Positions 7,608 through 16,787 are shown, counted from the stretch's first letter. The stretch: DNA of 34,432 nt from Azonexus sp. (GCA_031277255.1 JAITMS010000102.1:1-34432); one strand, 5' to 3'. Made by a program: numbers and translations. The notes: generated by a model from the sequence alone, not told the origin.

Positions 7608-9389
7608 TCAGAAACTGTCGTCGGCCATCGCCAGCGCGCCATCGCCGCCAGAGAGAATCGCCTCGGCCAGACCGGGGGCCTGGGTCAGTGAGTGGGCGGC
7701 GAAGAAACGGGTCGTCGCCAGCTTGGCGGGCCAGAACGGGTCTTTGTCGCCCGCCGCGATTTTGGCCCGGGCAATGACGGCGGCGCGGCCCAGTTGCCAG
7801 CCGCCAGCCGTGATGCCGAGAAGGAACAGGAAAGGCACGGCCCCGGCGTGGGCGGCCTTGGGATCGGCGGCAAAGTTGGCGACCAGCCAGTCGACGGCGC
7901 GGTCGAGCGCGGCAATGGCCGCCATCTGGCGAATCCCGATGCTTTCCAGATCGCCATCGAGGCGGGCGGCATCGACCAGCATCCGGTCGATCACGGCCTT
8001 GATGGTGACGCCTTTTTCGCGGGCGATCTTGCGGCCAATCAGGTCATTGGCCTGAATCGCCGTCGTCCCTTCGTAAATGGCGGTGATCCGCGCGTCGCGC
8101 AGGTGCTGGGCGGCGCCGGTTTCTTCGATGAAGCCCATGCCGCCATGCACCTGAATGCCGACCGAGGCGATGTCGATGGCGCTCTCGGTGCTCCAGCCCT
8201 TGACCACGGGAATCATCAGATCGGCAAAAGCCTGCGCCTCCTGCCGGGCCTGTTGGTCCGGGTTGTGGCGGGCGTTGTCCTGGGCGGCGGCGACGTTGTA
8301 AGCCAGCGCCCGCATGGCCTCAATGCGCGAGCGCATCGACAGCAACATGCGGCGGACATCGGGGTGTTTGATGATCGGCACTTTCGGGCCGCCCCTGACG
8401 CCGAGTTCAGTCCCCTGAATACGCTCCTTGGCGTAAGCGGCGGCGCGCTGGTAGGCGCGTTCGGCATCGCCCAAGCCTTCGAGGCCGACATTGAAGCGGG
8501 CCGAGTTCATCATGATGAACATGTATTCGAGGCCGCGATTTTCTTCGCCGACCAGGGTGCCGATCGCCCCGCCGTGGTCGCCGAAGGCCAGCACCGCCGT
8601 CGGGCTGCCGTGGATGCCGAGTTTGTGTTCAATCGACACGCAGTAAACGTCATTGCGCTCGCCCGGCGCGCCGTCGGCCTGGAGCCGGAATTTCGGCACG
8701 ACAAAGAGCGAAATGCCCTTGACGCCTTCCGGCGCGTTCGGCGTGCGAGCCAGCACGAGATGGACGATGTTGTCGGCCATGTCGTGTTCGCCGTAGGTGA
8801 TGAAGATTTTTTGCCCGAACACCCGGTAAGTCCCGTCGCCGACCGGCTCGGCCCGCGAGCGCACGGCGGCAAGGTCGGAACCGGCGGAAGGCTCGGTCAG
8901 ATTCATGGTGCCAGTCCATTCGCCGGAAATCAGCTTGGGCAGAAAAGCGGCTTTCTGCTGCTCGTTACCGGCAATGGTCAGCGCCTCGATGGCTCCCTGG
9001 GTCAGCATCGGGCACAGCGAAAAAGCGTGGTTGGCGGCCTTCCACATTTCGCTGACCGCCGTCGCCAGCAAGCGCGGCAGGCCCTGACCGCCGAATTCCG
9101 GGTCGCAACTGACGCTGTTCCAGCCATTCTCGACAAACTGCCGGTAGGCTTCCTTGAAGCCCGGCGTGGTTGTGACCACGGTATCTTGCCACTTGGCCCC
9201 GTCGGTATCGCCAGCGCGGTTCAGGGGGGCCAGCACGCCCCCGGCGAATTTGGCGGCTTCCTCAAGAATGGCGTCGACCACATCCGGCGTCGCGTCGCGG
9301 TAATCCGGCAGGGCGACGACTTGATCGAGGCCCGCCAATTCCTGCATGACAAAGCGGATGTCCGCCAGAGGCGCATGGTATTCACTCAT
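7608..9389 (-). CDS. Acyl-CoA dehydrogenase (long, C-terminally extended type)
   Basis: This FAD enzyme makes an alpha-beta double bond in an acyl-CoA and passes electrons to ETF. At 593 residues it is longer than ordinary ~380-residue members and belongs to the group with an extra C-terminal domain. Visible features are the FAD/substrate motif [23 protein letters not shown], the signature [24 protein letters not shown] (here IQVHGG) and the likely catalytic base Glu440 in [16 protein letters not shown] precedes the ATG. Its company with etfBA and a TetR regulator points to fatty-acid or ring-derived acyl-CoA oxidation; the exact substrate is unknown. Confidence 0.93.
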   Translation of the reverse strand: MSEYHAPLADIRFVMQELAGLDQVVALPDYRDATPDVVDAILEEAAKFAGGVLAPLNRAGDTDGAKWQDTVVTTTPGFKEAYRQFVENGWNSVSCDPEFGGQGLPRLLATAVSEMWKAANHAFSLCPMLTQGAIEALTIAGNEQQKAAFLPKLISGEWTGTMNLTEPSAGSDLAAVRSRAEPVGDGTYRVFGQKIFITYGEHDMADNIVHLVLARTPNAPEGVKGISLFVVPKFRLQADGAPGERNDVYCVSIEHKLGIHGSPTAVLAFGDHGGAIGTLVGEENRGLEYMFIMMNSARFNVGLEGLGDAERAYQRAAAYAKERIQGTELGVRGGPKVPIIKHPDVRRMLLSMRSRIEAMRALAYNVAAAQDNARHNPDQQARQEAQAFADLMIPVVKGWSTESAIDIASVGIQVHGGMGFIEETGAAQHLRDARITAIYEGTTAIQANDLIGRKIAREKGVTIKAVIDRMLVDAARLDGDLESIGIRQMAAIAALDRAVDWLVANFAADPKAAHAGAVPFLFLLGITAGGWQLGRAAVIARAKIAAGDKDPFWPAKLATTRFFAAHSLTQAPGLAEAILSGGDGALAMADDSF

Positions 9390-9432
9390 GATGTTTCCTT
9401 TCTCTCCATAAATAGCGACCGGATTTTAGCCG

Positions 9433-10098
9433 CTATTTATTGGCCAGATATTGCGCGTCGTCAAAGGTCGCCACCCAGCCGGGACGGTAGACGACGAACA
9501 GGGTCATCACCATGCCCGACAGCCAGGCTTCGGCAAAGGCGAGCAGGATGAAATAGGGAAAGTACTCAGCAAAAATGTAATCCCACGAATACGGCCCAGC
9601 CACCACCAGCAGCAGCGAGGCCACGAAACCGACGCCGACGACCATCAGCGCGGTGGCAAAAAAGCCATTAACGAAAATGTAGACGAAGAAGTGACGCGGC
9701 AACACCGTCGACAGCAAACGATAGAGCAACTGGCTGAGGCCAACGCCAACGCCCGCCCCCAAGAGGGTGTTGAGGCCATAGGCCAGCCAGCCGTCGCCGC
9801 TGTTGAGGGTGACGGCGGCGGCCACCAGCGATAGCCCGATAAACGCCAGTTGCGGGCCGAAACAGAGGGTCAGCACCATCGCCCCGATGAAATGCAGGCT
9901 CAAACCCGGCTGTACCCCGGCCTTCATGCTCCACAGCAGCATCAACGCGACGATGAGGCCAAGCCACAGATTGAAATGCGCCGATTCCCTGAAGCGCAAC
10001 CACGGCGCGCGCCAGACCGCGCGGACAAAAAGCGGCAGCCAGAGCAGCCACGCCGCCCAGAACCATCCTGCGTCGAGCAGATTGCCGGGAATATTCAT
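9433..10098 (-). CDS. CbiM-like energy-coupling-factor membrane protein
   Basis: This 221-residue integral membrane protein has about six hydrophobic helices. The segment GLSLHFIGAMVLTLCFGPQLAFIGL resembles the substrate-binding membrane core of CbiM/COG3235 proteins (predicted nickel/cobalt-type uptake components), and the acidic-aromatic end FAEAWLSGMVMTLFVVYRPGWVATFDD is typical of that group. No ATPase or CbiQ-like partner is next to it. It lies between acyl-CoA dehydrogenase and etfA on the same strand, but imperfect palindromes on either side suggest it is not tightly co-transcribed. No clear ribosome-binding site is seen. The function is family-based inference. Confidence 0.7.
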   Translation of the reverse strand: MNIPGNLLDAGWFWAAWLLWLPLFVRAVWRAPWLRFRESAHFNLWLGLIVALMLLWSMKAGVQPGLSLHFIGAMVLTLCFGPQLAFIGLSLVAAAVTLNSGDGWLAYGLNTLLGAGVGVGLSQLLYRLLSTVLPRHFFVYIFVNGFFATALMVVGVGFVASLLLVVAGPYSWDYIFAEYFPYFILLAFAEAWLSGMVMTLFVVYRPGWVATFDDAQYLANK

Positions 10099-10118
10099 CC
10101 GGGCATTCTACCCCGGTC

Positions 10119-10194
10119 GGGGATCAGGTATCAGGGATCAGCCTGGTTTCCGCGGGCTTTGCCCGCGCATGGATTCCTGATCCCTGATCCCTGA
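10119..10194. repeat. Nested palindrome between etfA and the CbiM-like gene
   Basis: Outer arms built from repeated GGGATCAGG units (about 10119-10139 and 10174-10194, imperfect) enclose a perfect inner hairpin CGCGGGC-TTT-GCCCGCG (10151-10167). The second arm runs into the etfA stop codon. It could act as a terminator or REP-like mRNA stabiliser. Confidence 0.6.
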
Positions 10195-10195
10195 A

Positions 10196-11128
10196 TCAGC
10201 CGAGCGCCCCGGTCAGTTGCGGCACGGCTTCGAACAGATCGCCGACCAGTCCGTAGTCGGCCACCTGGAAAATCGGCGCGTCGGGGTCTTTGTTGATGGC
10301 GACGATGACTTTCGAGTCTTTCATCCCGGCGAGATGCTGAATGGCGCCGGAAATGCCGACGGCGATGTAAAGCTGCGGGGCGACGATCTTGCCGGTCTGG
10401 CCGACCTGATAATCGTTCGGCACAAAACCGGCATCGACGGCGGCGCGGCTGGCGCCAAGGGCAGCGCCGAGCTTGTCGGCGAGGGGTTCGAGGAGCGCGC
10501 GGTAGTTGTCGCCATTACCCATGCCGCGGCCGCCGGAGACGATGATCTTGGCCGCGCCCAGTTCGGGCCGCGCCGATTTGGTCAGTTCCCGGCCTTGCAG
10601 GGCGCATTGGCCGGTGTCGGCGGCAGCGGCGATGTTTTCGATTGCCGCGCTGCCGCCCTCGCCGACCGCGTCGAAAGCGGTGGTGCGCACCGTCAGCACC
10701 TTGACGGCGTCGGCGCTTTTGACGGTGGCCAGCGCGTTGCCGGCGTAAATCGGATGGACGAAGGTATCCGCCGCTTCAACGGCGATGATGTCGGAAACTT
10801 GGGCCACGTCGAGCAGCGCCGCGATGCGCGGAGCGAGGTTTTTGCCGAAGGTGGTGGCGGGCAGCAGGATGTGGCTGTAACCGGCGGCCTGGGCGACGAT
10901 CAGGGCGCTCAGGTTTTCCGCCGTCTGGCTCTGGTAGTGCGGCGCGTCGGCGACCTTGACGACGCTCACGCCTTGCCGGGCGGCAGCCTGCTGGGCGGCG
11001 GCGGCGCAATTGGTTCCGGCGACGAGAACGTGAATGTCGCCGCCGATTTTCTGCGCCGCGGCGATGGTGTTGAGGGTCGATGCCTTGAGGCTGGCGTGGT
11101 CGTGTTCAGCGATAACGAGATGGGTCAT
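10196..11128 (-). CDS. etfA: Electron transfer flavoprotein subunit alpha
   Basis: This 310-residue subunit binds the redox FAD of ETF, which carries electrons from acyl-CoA dehydrogenases to the ETF:quinone oxidoreductase. The N-terminal domain (to about 180) is followed by the FAD domain with [58 protein letters not shown] and the final [18 protein letters not shown]. The start ATG directly abuts the etfB stop TAA (11131-11129), so the two are translationally linked. Confidence 0.97.
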   Translation of the reverse strand: MTHLVIAEHDHASLKASTLNTIAAAQKIGGDIHVLVAGTNCAAAAQQAAARQGVSVVKVADAPHYQSQTAENLSALIVAQAAGYSHILLPATTFGKNLAPRIAALLDVAQVSDIIAVEAADTFVHPIYAGNALATVKSADAVKVLTVRTTAFDAVGEGGSAAIENIAAAADTGQCALQGRELTKSARPELGAAKIIVSGGRGMGNGDNYRALLEPLADKLGAALGASRAAVDAGFVPNDYQVGQTGKIVAPQLYIAVGISGAIQHLAGMKDSKVIVAINKDPDAPIFQVADYGLVGDLFEAVPQLTGALG

Positions 11129-11878
11129 TTAGATCACCTTGGCTTCGTTCTTGAGTTTGTTCACCAGTTCAGCGACATCGGCGACTTTGACGCCGGCGCT
11201 GCGCTTGGGCGGTTCGACCACTTTGAGGGTGGTCAGCCGCGGCGTGACATCGACGCCAAGATCAGCCGGTTTGACGGTATCGAGCGGCTTTTTCTTGGCT
11301 TTCATAATGTTCGGCAAGGTCGCGTAACGCGGCTCGTTCATGCGCAGGTCGGTGGTCACGACGGCGGGCAGGCTGATGACGAGCGTTTCCAGTCCGCCGT
11401 CGATTTCGCGGGTGACAGTGGCTTTGCCGTCGGCGATGGCGAGCTTGGAAGCAAAGGTGGCCTGCGGCCAGTTTTGCAGCGCCGCCAGCATCTGACCAGT
11501 CTGGTTGGCGTCGTCGTCAATGGCCTGTTTGCCGCAGATGACCAGTTGCGGCTGTTCCTTGTCGCACAGCGCCTTGAGCAATTTGGCGACAGCCAGCGGT
11601 TGCAGGTCGGCGTCGGTTTCGACGAGGATGCCCCGGTCAGCGCCAATCGCCATCGCCGTGCGCAAGGTTTCCTGACAGGCGGCGACGCCGCAGGAGACGG
11701 CGACGACTTCCGTGGCGATGCCCGCTTCCTTGAGGCGGACTGCTTCTTCAACAGAAATTTCGTCAAAAGGATTCATGCTCATTTTGACATTGGCGAGATC
11801 GACGCCCGAACCATCGGCCTTGACCCTGGCTTTGACGTTGTAGTCGATGACCCGCTTGACGGGGACGAGAATTTTCAC
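11129..11878 (-). CDS. etfB: Electron transfer flavoprotein subunit beta
   Basis: This is the AMP-binding partner of EtfA, 249 residues from the GTG at 11878. That start is preferred over an ATG 30 bases upstream because GAGGAG lies six bases before the GTG and the protein then begins [16 protein letters not shown]-like as family members do. The signature [29 protein letters not shown] and [34 protein letters not shown] are intact. It is divergent from the TetR gene, which probably controls it. Confidence 0.96.
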   Translation of the reverse strand: MKILVPVKRVIDYNVKARVKADGSGVDLANVKMSMNPFDEISVEEAVRLKEAGIATEVVAVSCGVAACQETLRTAMAIGADRGILVETDADLQPLAVAKLLKALCDKEQPQLVICGKQAIDDDANQTGQMLAALQNWPQATFASKLAIADGKATVTREIDGGLETLVISLPAVVTTDLRMNEPRYATLPNIMKAKKKPLDTVKPADLGVDVTPRLTTLKVVEPPKRSAGVKVADVAELVNKLKNEAKVI

Positions 11879-11949
11879 TGCGCGCTCCTCTTCGGTTGAT
11901 GTGTTCAAGGTAAAAATTTGATGGGCTTTTCTTCAATCGGCGCAAGGCC

Positions 11950-11965
11950 CATACTGTGTCGTATG
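11950..11965. promoter_or_regulatory. Candidate TetR operator
   Basis: The inverted repeat CATAC-N6-GTATG (11950-11954 and 11961-11965) overlaps the proposed TetR start codon in the etfB/tetR divergent region. Position and symmetry suggest an autoregulatory site; arms of five bases make this tentative. Confidence 0.35.
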
Positions 11966-12583
11966 GAAAATACCCCTGTCAAGCCCTCCGGCGGTTCTGC
12001 CCGCAAAATGATGATCGACAATCGCCGGTCGCGTCTCCCGCTCTGCCGGGCCGACTGGATTTCGGCGGCGACCGAAGTGCTGGCCCGCGCGGGCGTCACC
12101 GGTCTGCGCGTCGAAGTGCTGGCCAAACGCCGCGGCGTCACCAAGGGTAGCTTTTACTGGCATTTCAAGGATCGTCAGGCGCTCCTCGCCGCCGTGCTGG
12201 AGCACTGGAAAGAAGGCCGCATCCGCGACATTGAAAAAACCACAGCCTGCCAACCCGGCGCAGCATCGACCCGCCTCAATCACCTGTTTGAACTGTACGC
12301 CGCCAAGCGTAACCGCAAGGGCATGGCCATTGAACTCGCCATCCGCGACTGGGCGCGTTACGACGCCAAGGCGGCGGCAGTGGTCGAGGCCGTCGACCTG
12401 CACCGCCTCGAACGCGCCCGCCAACTCTTCGTCGCCACCGGCCTCTCCGAAGCCGAAGCCAAGAGCCGCAGCCTCCTCATCTACGCCTGCTCGTTCGGCC
12501 TCTCGCTGATGCACGTCGATTCCTTTGACGGCCACTTACCGCAATTGAAACAACGCATCGCCGAACGCATCATCGCCGCTTAG
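11963..12583 (+). CDS. TetR-family transcriptional regulator
   Basis: This repressor has an N-terminal helix-turn-helix (about residues 25-75: ATEVLARAGVTGLRVEVLAKRRGVTKGSFYWHFKDRQALLAAVLEHW), the classic TetR recognition helix TKGSFYWHF, and a ligand-binding helical domain. The start at 11963 (MENTPVKPSGG) is chosen over 11918; a shorter start at 12009 is possible, and no strong ribosome-binding site separates them. It is divergent from etfBA, so control of the etf/acyl-CoA dehydrogenase genes by an acyl-CoA or aromatic ligand is plausible. Its stop codon TAG is the first triplet of the downstream repeat element (12581). Confidence 0.9.
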   Translation: MENTPVKPSGGSARKMMIDNRRSRLPLCRADWISAATEVLARAGVTGLRVEVLAKRRGVTKGSFYWHFKDRQALLAAVLEHWKEGRIRDIEKTTACQPGAASTRLNHLFELYAAKRNRKGMAIELAIRDWARYDAKAAAVVEAVDLHRLERARQLFVATGLSEAEAKSRSLLIYACSFGLSLMHVDSFDGHLPQLKQRIAERIIAA

Positions 12584-12733
12584 AGCATTTTCTGTTCAAG
12601 TGTTTACACACCCGTTCGTCCTGAGCTTGTCGAAGGACGGTGCGGAGAGAAGGTACGGCGGCTTGAACCGGGCTTCGACAGGCTCAGCCCGAACGGTATA
12701 GGGGGTGCGTACACTTGAATCAAAACTGCTCTA
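12581..12733. repeat. MITE-like palindromic element, copy A1
   Basis: About 153 bases, bounded by 22-base imperfect inverted ends: TAGAGCATTTTCTGTTCAAG at the left and the complement of TAGAGCAGTTTTGATTCAAG at the right, both starting or ending in TA. Inside is a REP-like palindrome (CCCGTTCGTCCTGAGCTTGT against ACAGGCTCAGCCCGAACGG). The left end supplies the TetR stop codon. Confidence 0.8.
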
Positions 12734-12958
12734 GCGCCGTTTTGCTTCGAGTGCTTACGCCTTTCCCCTCGCCCGCTTGCGGGAGAGGGTGGCCGAAGGC
12801 CGGGAGAGGGCCAGCGGCGTATCCATTGCCGCCGCCGCCAATCGGCCCCCCTTCGACTTTGCTCAGGACAGGCCCAGCCCCTCTCCCGCAAGCGGGCAAG
12901 GGGAGCAAAGCGCATGGGCGCGGAAACGGATGTCAACACTTGAACAGAAAGTGCGCTA
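12732..12958. repeat. MITE-like palindromic element, type B
   Basis: About 227 bases between the two A copies, sharing the TA dinucleotide at each junction. Its ends are related inverted repeats (TAGCGCCGTTTTGCTTCGAG at the left; complement TAGCGCACTTTCTGTTCAAG at the right). Internally CCCTCGCCCGCTTGCGGGAG at the left pairs with CTCCCGCAAGCGGGCAAGGG at the right. Confidence 0.7.
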
Positions 12959-13111
12959 GAGCATTTTCTGTTCAAGTCCTTACATTCCCGTTCGTCCTGA
13001 GCTTTGTCGAAGGACGGTGCGGAGAGAGGGTGCAGAGGCTTGAACCGGGCTTCGACAGGCTCAGCCCGAACGGTATAGGGGGATGTATGCACTCGAATCA
13101 AAACTGCTCTA
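12957..13111. repeat. MITE-like palindromic element, copy A2
   Basis: About 155 bases, a near-identical direct copy of the 12581-12733 element at a period of about 376 bases. It has the same inverted ends and inner palindrome, and is followed at once by a 16-base fragment of the B-type left end (TAGCGCCGTTTTGCTT), as if a second A-B unit had been cut short. The remaining bases up to the MaoC gene stop show nothing else. Confidence 0.8.
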
Positions 13112-13147
13112 GCGCCGTTTTGCTTCCCTCCAGAAAAACCGCTCCAA

Positions 13148-14020
13148 TCAAGCCAGTTCGGCCAGGCCGTAGTTGAGCGCCAGGGCGTTGCGTGTTGGGA
13201 TGGTGGCGCGGAAATGCGCTTGCTGGCCGCGGCGCCAGATTTCCAGGCGCAGGGTTTCGCCGGGAAAGACGGGGGCTGAGTAGCGGGTGGACAGGGCGGT
13301 CAGGCGGGCCGGGTCGCCGTTGCAGCAGGCGCTCAGGATGGCGCGGCCAGCCAGGCCGAAAGTGGCCAGGCCGTGCAGGATGGGCCGGGCGAAACCGGCG
13401 GCGGCGGCGGCTTCCGGGGCGGCGTGCAGGGGGTTCATGTCGCCGCTGACGAGGCGGTAGATAAGCGCGGTTTCGGGGCGGGTCGGCAGGTCGATGAGGT
13501 GATCCGGCGCTCGCTCGGTCGGTGGCGGCGGCAAGGGCGACAAGGGTGCGTCGCTGGGCTGGCCGCTACTGCTGTAACCGCCGTCGCCACGGCAGACGGT
13601 GATGGTTTGCACGGTCGCCAGCAGGTCGCCGGAATCGGCGTCGGTCAGTTGGCGCTCGGTCACGACCACGGCGCCGACGCCCGGTTTGTCGGTGATGTGC
13701 GTCACCCGGCTCTGCCCGATGAAGCGGCCAGCGGTCGGCAAGGGACGATGCAGGGTGAGCCGCTGTTCGCCGTTGACCACGCGCCGCCAGTCGATGCCGC
13801 TGCCTTCCCGCATCATCCAGAAGCCGGGATAGCCGAGCGCGGTGGCCATGGTCGGCAGGGCGCGGAGATGTTCTTCGTAGACGAAGCCGAGGTTGCCTGC
13901 GTCAAGGGGATCGGCCCCGCAGCCGAGGGCCAGCGCGTAGAGCATGGTGTCGCGCTGGCTCCAGGTCTGCTCGACCACGCCGAACGGCCAGGTTTTCAGG
14001 GTCTGGTAGTCGAGCGCCAT
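13148..14020 (-). CDS. MaoC-like (R)-specific enoyl-CoA hydratase / 3-hydroxyacyl-CoA dehydratase
   Basis: This 290-residue double hot-dog protein reversibly hydrates enoyl-CoA to 3-hydroxyacyl-CoA. The N-terminal hot-dog half (about 1-140) lacks the catalytic signature, as in eukaryote-type hydratase 2. The C-terminal half carries the full signature YRLVSGDMNPLHAAPEAAAAAGFARPILHGL around residue 185-215, in which Asp and His are the catalytic pair. It starts 16 bases after the marR stop and is surely co-transcribed with it. In this context it may act on ring-cleaved or beta-oxidation intermediates of aromatic degradation; the substrate is inferred only. Confidence 0.85.
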   Translation of the reverse strand: MALDYQTLKTWPFGVVEQTWSQRDTMLYALALGCGADPLDAGNLGFVYEEHLRALPTMATALGYPGFWMMREGSGIDWRRVVNGEQRLTLHRPLPTAGRFIGQSRVTHITDKPGVGAVVVTERQLTDADSGDLLATVQTITVCRGDGGYSSSGQPSDAPLSPLPPPPTERAPDHLIDLPTRPETALIYRLVSGDMNPLHAAPEAAAAAGFARPILHGLATFGLAGRAILSACCNGDPARLTALSTRYSAPVFPGETLRLEIWRRGQQAHFRATIPTRNALALNYGLAELA

Positions 14021-14036
14021 GAGGGGAGCGCCGTTG

Positions 14037-14540
14037 TCAGGGAAGCGGCTGACTGACGAGGTGGCGCTTCAACTTGTTCAGCAGCGCCGAGAGGCGCTGC
14101 TGGTCTTCTTTCGCCAGTCCGGCGAGGGCCGAGCCGACCCAGCGTTTGTGGTCGACGGCCATGGCCTCGAAGGTTTTTCTCCCCTTGGCGGTCAGAATGA
14201 CGTGGTAGGCGCGGCGATCTTCGGGGTTGTCGCGGCGCTCGACCATGCCATCCTCGACCAGACGATCAGTGAGGCCGGTGATATTGCCGCAGGTGACGAG
14301 CAGGAGCCGCGACAAGTCCTTCATCTTGAGGCCGTCGGGATAGCGGTAGAGTTGCGACATCAGGTCGAAACGCGGCAGCGTGGTTTCGAATTTGGCGCGC
14401 AATTCCTTGCGCAGCCCCATTTCCATCAGGTGGTAACAACTCACCAGACGCAGCCACATGCGCTGGGGTTCGTGATCCTCGCCGTAAGGCTCGCGCAGGT
14501 CGCTGGGGGCGTTCGCTGTCGCGCTGTCAGGTCGCAGCAT
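14037..14540 (-). CDS. MarR-family transcriptional regulator
   Basis: This 167-residue protein has a winged-helix domain in the middle (LKMKDLSRLLLVTCGNITGLTDRLVEDGMVERRDNPEDRRAYHVILTAKG, with the DRR wing motif) flanked by dimerisation helices. MarR regulators of this type commonly respond to aromatic acids or their CoA thioesters. It lies just downstream of the monooxygenase fusion gene and upstream of the MaoC gene, with a palindrome and a -35-like TTGACA in the gap before it, so autoregulation and control of the neighbouring catabolic genes is likely. The first ~25 residues are weakly supported, with no clear ribosome-binding site. Confidence 0.9.
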   Translation of the reverse strand: MLRPDSATANAPSDLREPYGEDHEPQRMWLRLVSCYHLMEMGLRKELRAKFETTLPRFDLMSQLYRYPDGLKMKDLSRLLLVTCGNITGLTDRLVEDGMVERRDNPEDRRAYHVILTAKGRKTFEAMAVDHKRWVGSALAGLAKEDQQRLSALLNKLKRHLVSQPLP

Positions 14541-14580
14541 AGGTTCAGACTCAAATCAATCAGGACTTGATATTCTAATC

Positions 14581-14599
14581 TGTCAATCTTGATTCAAGA
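14581..14599 (-). promoter_or_regulatory. Candidate marR promoter -35 and operator
   Basis: On the minus strand the 13-base palindrome TCTTGAATCAAGA (14599-14587) runs straight into TTGACA (14586-14581), a consensus -35 about 40 bases upstream of the marR start. A -10 is not obvious. The arrangement fits a MarR operator overlapping its own promoter. Confidence 0.5.
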
Positions 14600-14619
14600 A
14601 GCCATTGCCGCCTGCCCTG

Positions 14620-14652
14620 CCAATGGCCCTTGCCGCCAGCAGAGGCCATTGG
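14620..14652. repeat. Short inverted repeat after the monooxygenase fusion gene
   Basis: A perfect 9-bp inverted repeat, CCAATGGCC (14620-14628) and GGCCATTGG (14644-14652), lies just past the fusion-gene stop. There is no T tract, so a weak terminator or mRNA 3' end structure is possible. Confidence 0.4.
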
Positions 14653-14657
14653 CGCGT

Positions 14658-16787
14658 TCAGGCCGGATCGCTCAGGCTGGCGCGGGGGACGGCGCAGAGA
14701 TCGGCGCGGCCGGCGGCAATGATGGTGTTGACGTCATCGGCGTCGAAAACCTTGCTCACGGCAATGGTCGGGATATTGAGTTCATTGCGGATCTGGTCGG
14801 CGAAAAGCGTCTGGGCGGCGCTGCCCTGCATCGGCTGCTCGCCCTCGCCCTGGCCGGAGGAAACGTGGATGATGTCGACGCCTGCCGCCTGGCAGCGGCG
14901 GGCAAACTCGATCGCCTCGTCGGGCGGCGCGTTGCCGGGCGCTTTGTCATGCACCGAAAGGCGCACCGACAGAGGTTTTTCCGGCGGCCAGGCGTGGCGC
15001 ATCGCGGCCAGCACTTCGAGCGGGAAGCGGCAGCGGTTGTCGAAGCTGCCGCCGTAATCGTCCGTCCGCCGGTTGGACAAGGGGCTGATGAAGGATGCGA
15101 GCAGATCGCCGTGCGCGGCGTGGCATTCGACCAGATCGAAACCGGCCTCGGCGGCGCGGCGGACGGCGGCGACGAAGGCGGCCTTGATCGCGGCCATGTC
15201 AGCCGGGGTCAGGGCCTCGGGTTCTGGCAAACCGGCGTGGCCGATTTGCAGACCGATGCCAGCGGCGGTATGGCGGTGCGTGAAATCGACGAGACGACGC
15301 CAACCTGCGGTCTGCTGGTCGTTCCAGAGGCCGGGGCCGCCCGGTGTGCGGCGCGCCTCGGGGCTGACCGCCGTCATTTCGACGATGACGAGCGCCGCCC
15401 CTGCCTGGGCGCGAGCGCCGTAGTGCACCAGATGGAAATCGGCGGGTACGCCATCGACGGCGGCATCGGTGCGGGTCGGCGAGACGATCAGGCGGTTGAC
15501 GAGGCAGAGATCGCGCAGTTTGAACGGCGTCAGCAGCGGCAGCGGCGGCTCGCCACCGGCGGCGACGGAGACGCCGCAACGCTCGGCGAACCAGCGGTCG
15601 TAATGGGCGATGTAGGCCGGGTCGCGCTGTTTCTGTTTGTCGTGGCCGATGCGCTGGCTGCCGGTGAGGAGCGTGAAGGCGAATTGCTCCGGGGCCATGC
15701 TGGCGTAGCGGCGGATGTTCTCGAACCAGCTCATGCGGTTGTGCGCCGCGCTTTGCAGTTTGAGCGCCTCGGCCTCGCGTTCCGCCTGATAGCGTTCGAG
15801 TCTGCTCGGCACGCCGCCCTGGCTGCTGTTGAGCACCTTGACCAGAGCCGCCGCGTCCTCCATCGCCAGCCGGGTGCCGGAGCCGATGGAAAAATGCGCC
15901 GTGTGCGCGGCGTCGCCGATCAAGACGAGATTGTCCTTGTACCAGCGTTGGCAGAGCACATGGTTGAATTTGAGCCAGCCCGCCGCGCCGCGCAGATGCC
16001 CGGCGTTGGAGACGAGGCGGGCGCCGCCGAGACGGTCGGCGAACAGTTGTTCGCAAAAGACGATCGATTCCTCCGGCGTCATCTGGTCGATACCGGCCTT
16101 CTGCCAGACCTCCTCCGGCGTTTCAACGATGACGGTGGACCACGCGTCGCTGAACTGGTAGCTGTGCAGATTGAACCAGCCCCAGGGCGTTTCCTTGAAG
16201 GCGAAGGTGAAGGCGTCGAGTTTTTTCTCGACGCCAAGCCAGATGAAGCGGCAGGCGCGCGCTTCGATGTGCGGATTGAAGTGTTCGGCGTATTTGTTGC
16301 GGGTGACGGAATGGACGCCGTCGGAACCGATCACCAGATCATAGTCGCGGCTGTAATCGTCGGGGTCGGCAAATTCGACGCCGTGTTCGATGTCGACGCC
16401 GAGGGCGCGGGCGCGCGCCTGCAAGATCTGGATCAGCCGCAACCGGCCAATGGCGCAAAAGCCGTGGCCGCCGGAAGTGATGCGCTGATCCCGGAAAAAG
16501 ACATCGACATTGTCCCAGTGATGAAAATTGCGCTCGATTTCTTCGGCCAGCGGCGCATCGTCTTCACGAAAACCCTGCATCGTCTGGTCGGAAAGGACGA
16601 CGCCCCAGCCGAAGGTGCTGTCCGGCGGATTGCGCTCAAGGACCCGGATGCTGCATTCGGGATTGGTTTTTTTCATCAGGATGGAAAAGTACAAGCCCGC
16701 CGGCCCGCCGCCCAGGCAGACGATGCGCATCGTCTGCCGCCAGCGGGTGGTGGTGAGCTTGCCTTGCCAGACGAGGCGCTGTTTCAT
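14658..16787 (-). CDS. Flavin monooxygenase / old-yellow-enzyme fusion, 2-aminobenzoyl-CoA monooxygenase/reductase-like
   Basis: The N-terminal half is a class A flavoprotein hydroxylase: GGGPAGLYF FAD motif, DLVIGSDGVHSVTR, and LVLIGDAAHTAHFSIGSG near residue 290. The C-terminal half (from about 400, PLLTPFKLRDLCLVNRLIVSP) is an old-yellow-enzyme TIM barrel with FISPLSNRRTDDYGGSFDNRCRF and SSGQGEGEQP. This architecture is that of 2-aminobenzoyl-CoA monooxygenase/reductase, which uses O2 and NAD(P)H to hydroxylate and reduce the ring, and of salicylyl-CoA 5-hydroxylase. The start at 16787 follows GGGGAG; 16730 (MRIVCLGGG) is an alternative without a good site. The C-terminus stops at RASLSDPA, where relatives continue some 60 residues, so it may be shortened. 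It begins 36 bases after bamB. Confidence 0.82.
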   Translation of the reverse strand: MKQRLVWQGKLTTTRWRQTMRIVCLGGGPAGLYFSILMKKTNPECSIRVLERNPPDSTFGWGVVLSDQTMQGFREDDAPLAEEIERNFHHWDNVDVFFRDQRITSGGHGFCAIGRLRLIQILQARARALGVDIEHGVEFADPDDYSRDYDLVIGSDGVHSVTRNKYAEHFNPHIEARACRFIWLGVEKKLDAFTFAFKETPWGWFNLHSYQFSDAWSTVIVETPEEVWQKAGIDQMTPEESIVFCEQLFADRLGGARLVSNAGHLRGAAGWLKFNHVLCQRWYKDNLVLIGDAAHTAHFSIGSGTRLAMEDAAALVKVLNSSQGGVPSRLERYQAEREAEALKLQSAAHNRMSWFENIRRYASMAPEQFAFTLLTGSQRIGHDKQKQRDPAYIAHYDRWFAERCGVSVAAGGEPPLPLLTPFKLRDLCLVNRLIVSPTRTDAAVDGVPADFHLVHYGARAQAGAALVIVEMTAVSPEARRTPGGPGLWNDQQTAGWRRLVDFTHRHTAAGIGLQIGHAGLPEPEALTPADMAAIKAAFVAAVRRAAEAGFDLVECHAAHGDLLASFISPLSNRRTDDYGGSFDNRCRFPLEVLAAMRHAWPPEKPLSVRLSVHDKAPGNAPPDEAIEFARRCQAAGVDIIHVSSGQGEGEQPMQGSAAQTLFADQIRNELNIPTIAVSKVFDADDVNTIIAAGRADLCAVPRASLSDPA

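Noticed and set aside
12581-13111. CRISPR array
   Set aside because: There are only two large palindromic copies, no short regular direct repeats or spacers, and no cas genes.
12604-13176. Open frames across the repeat array giving Ser/Pro/Gly-rich peptides
   Set aside because: They are translations of the repeat elements, with no independent coding signal.
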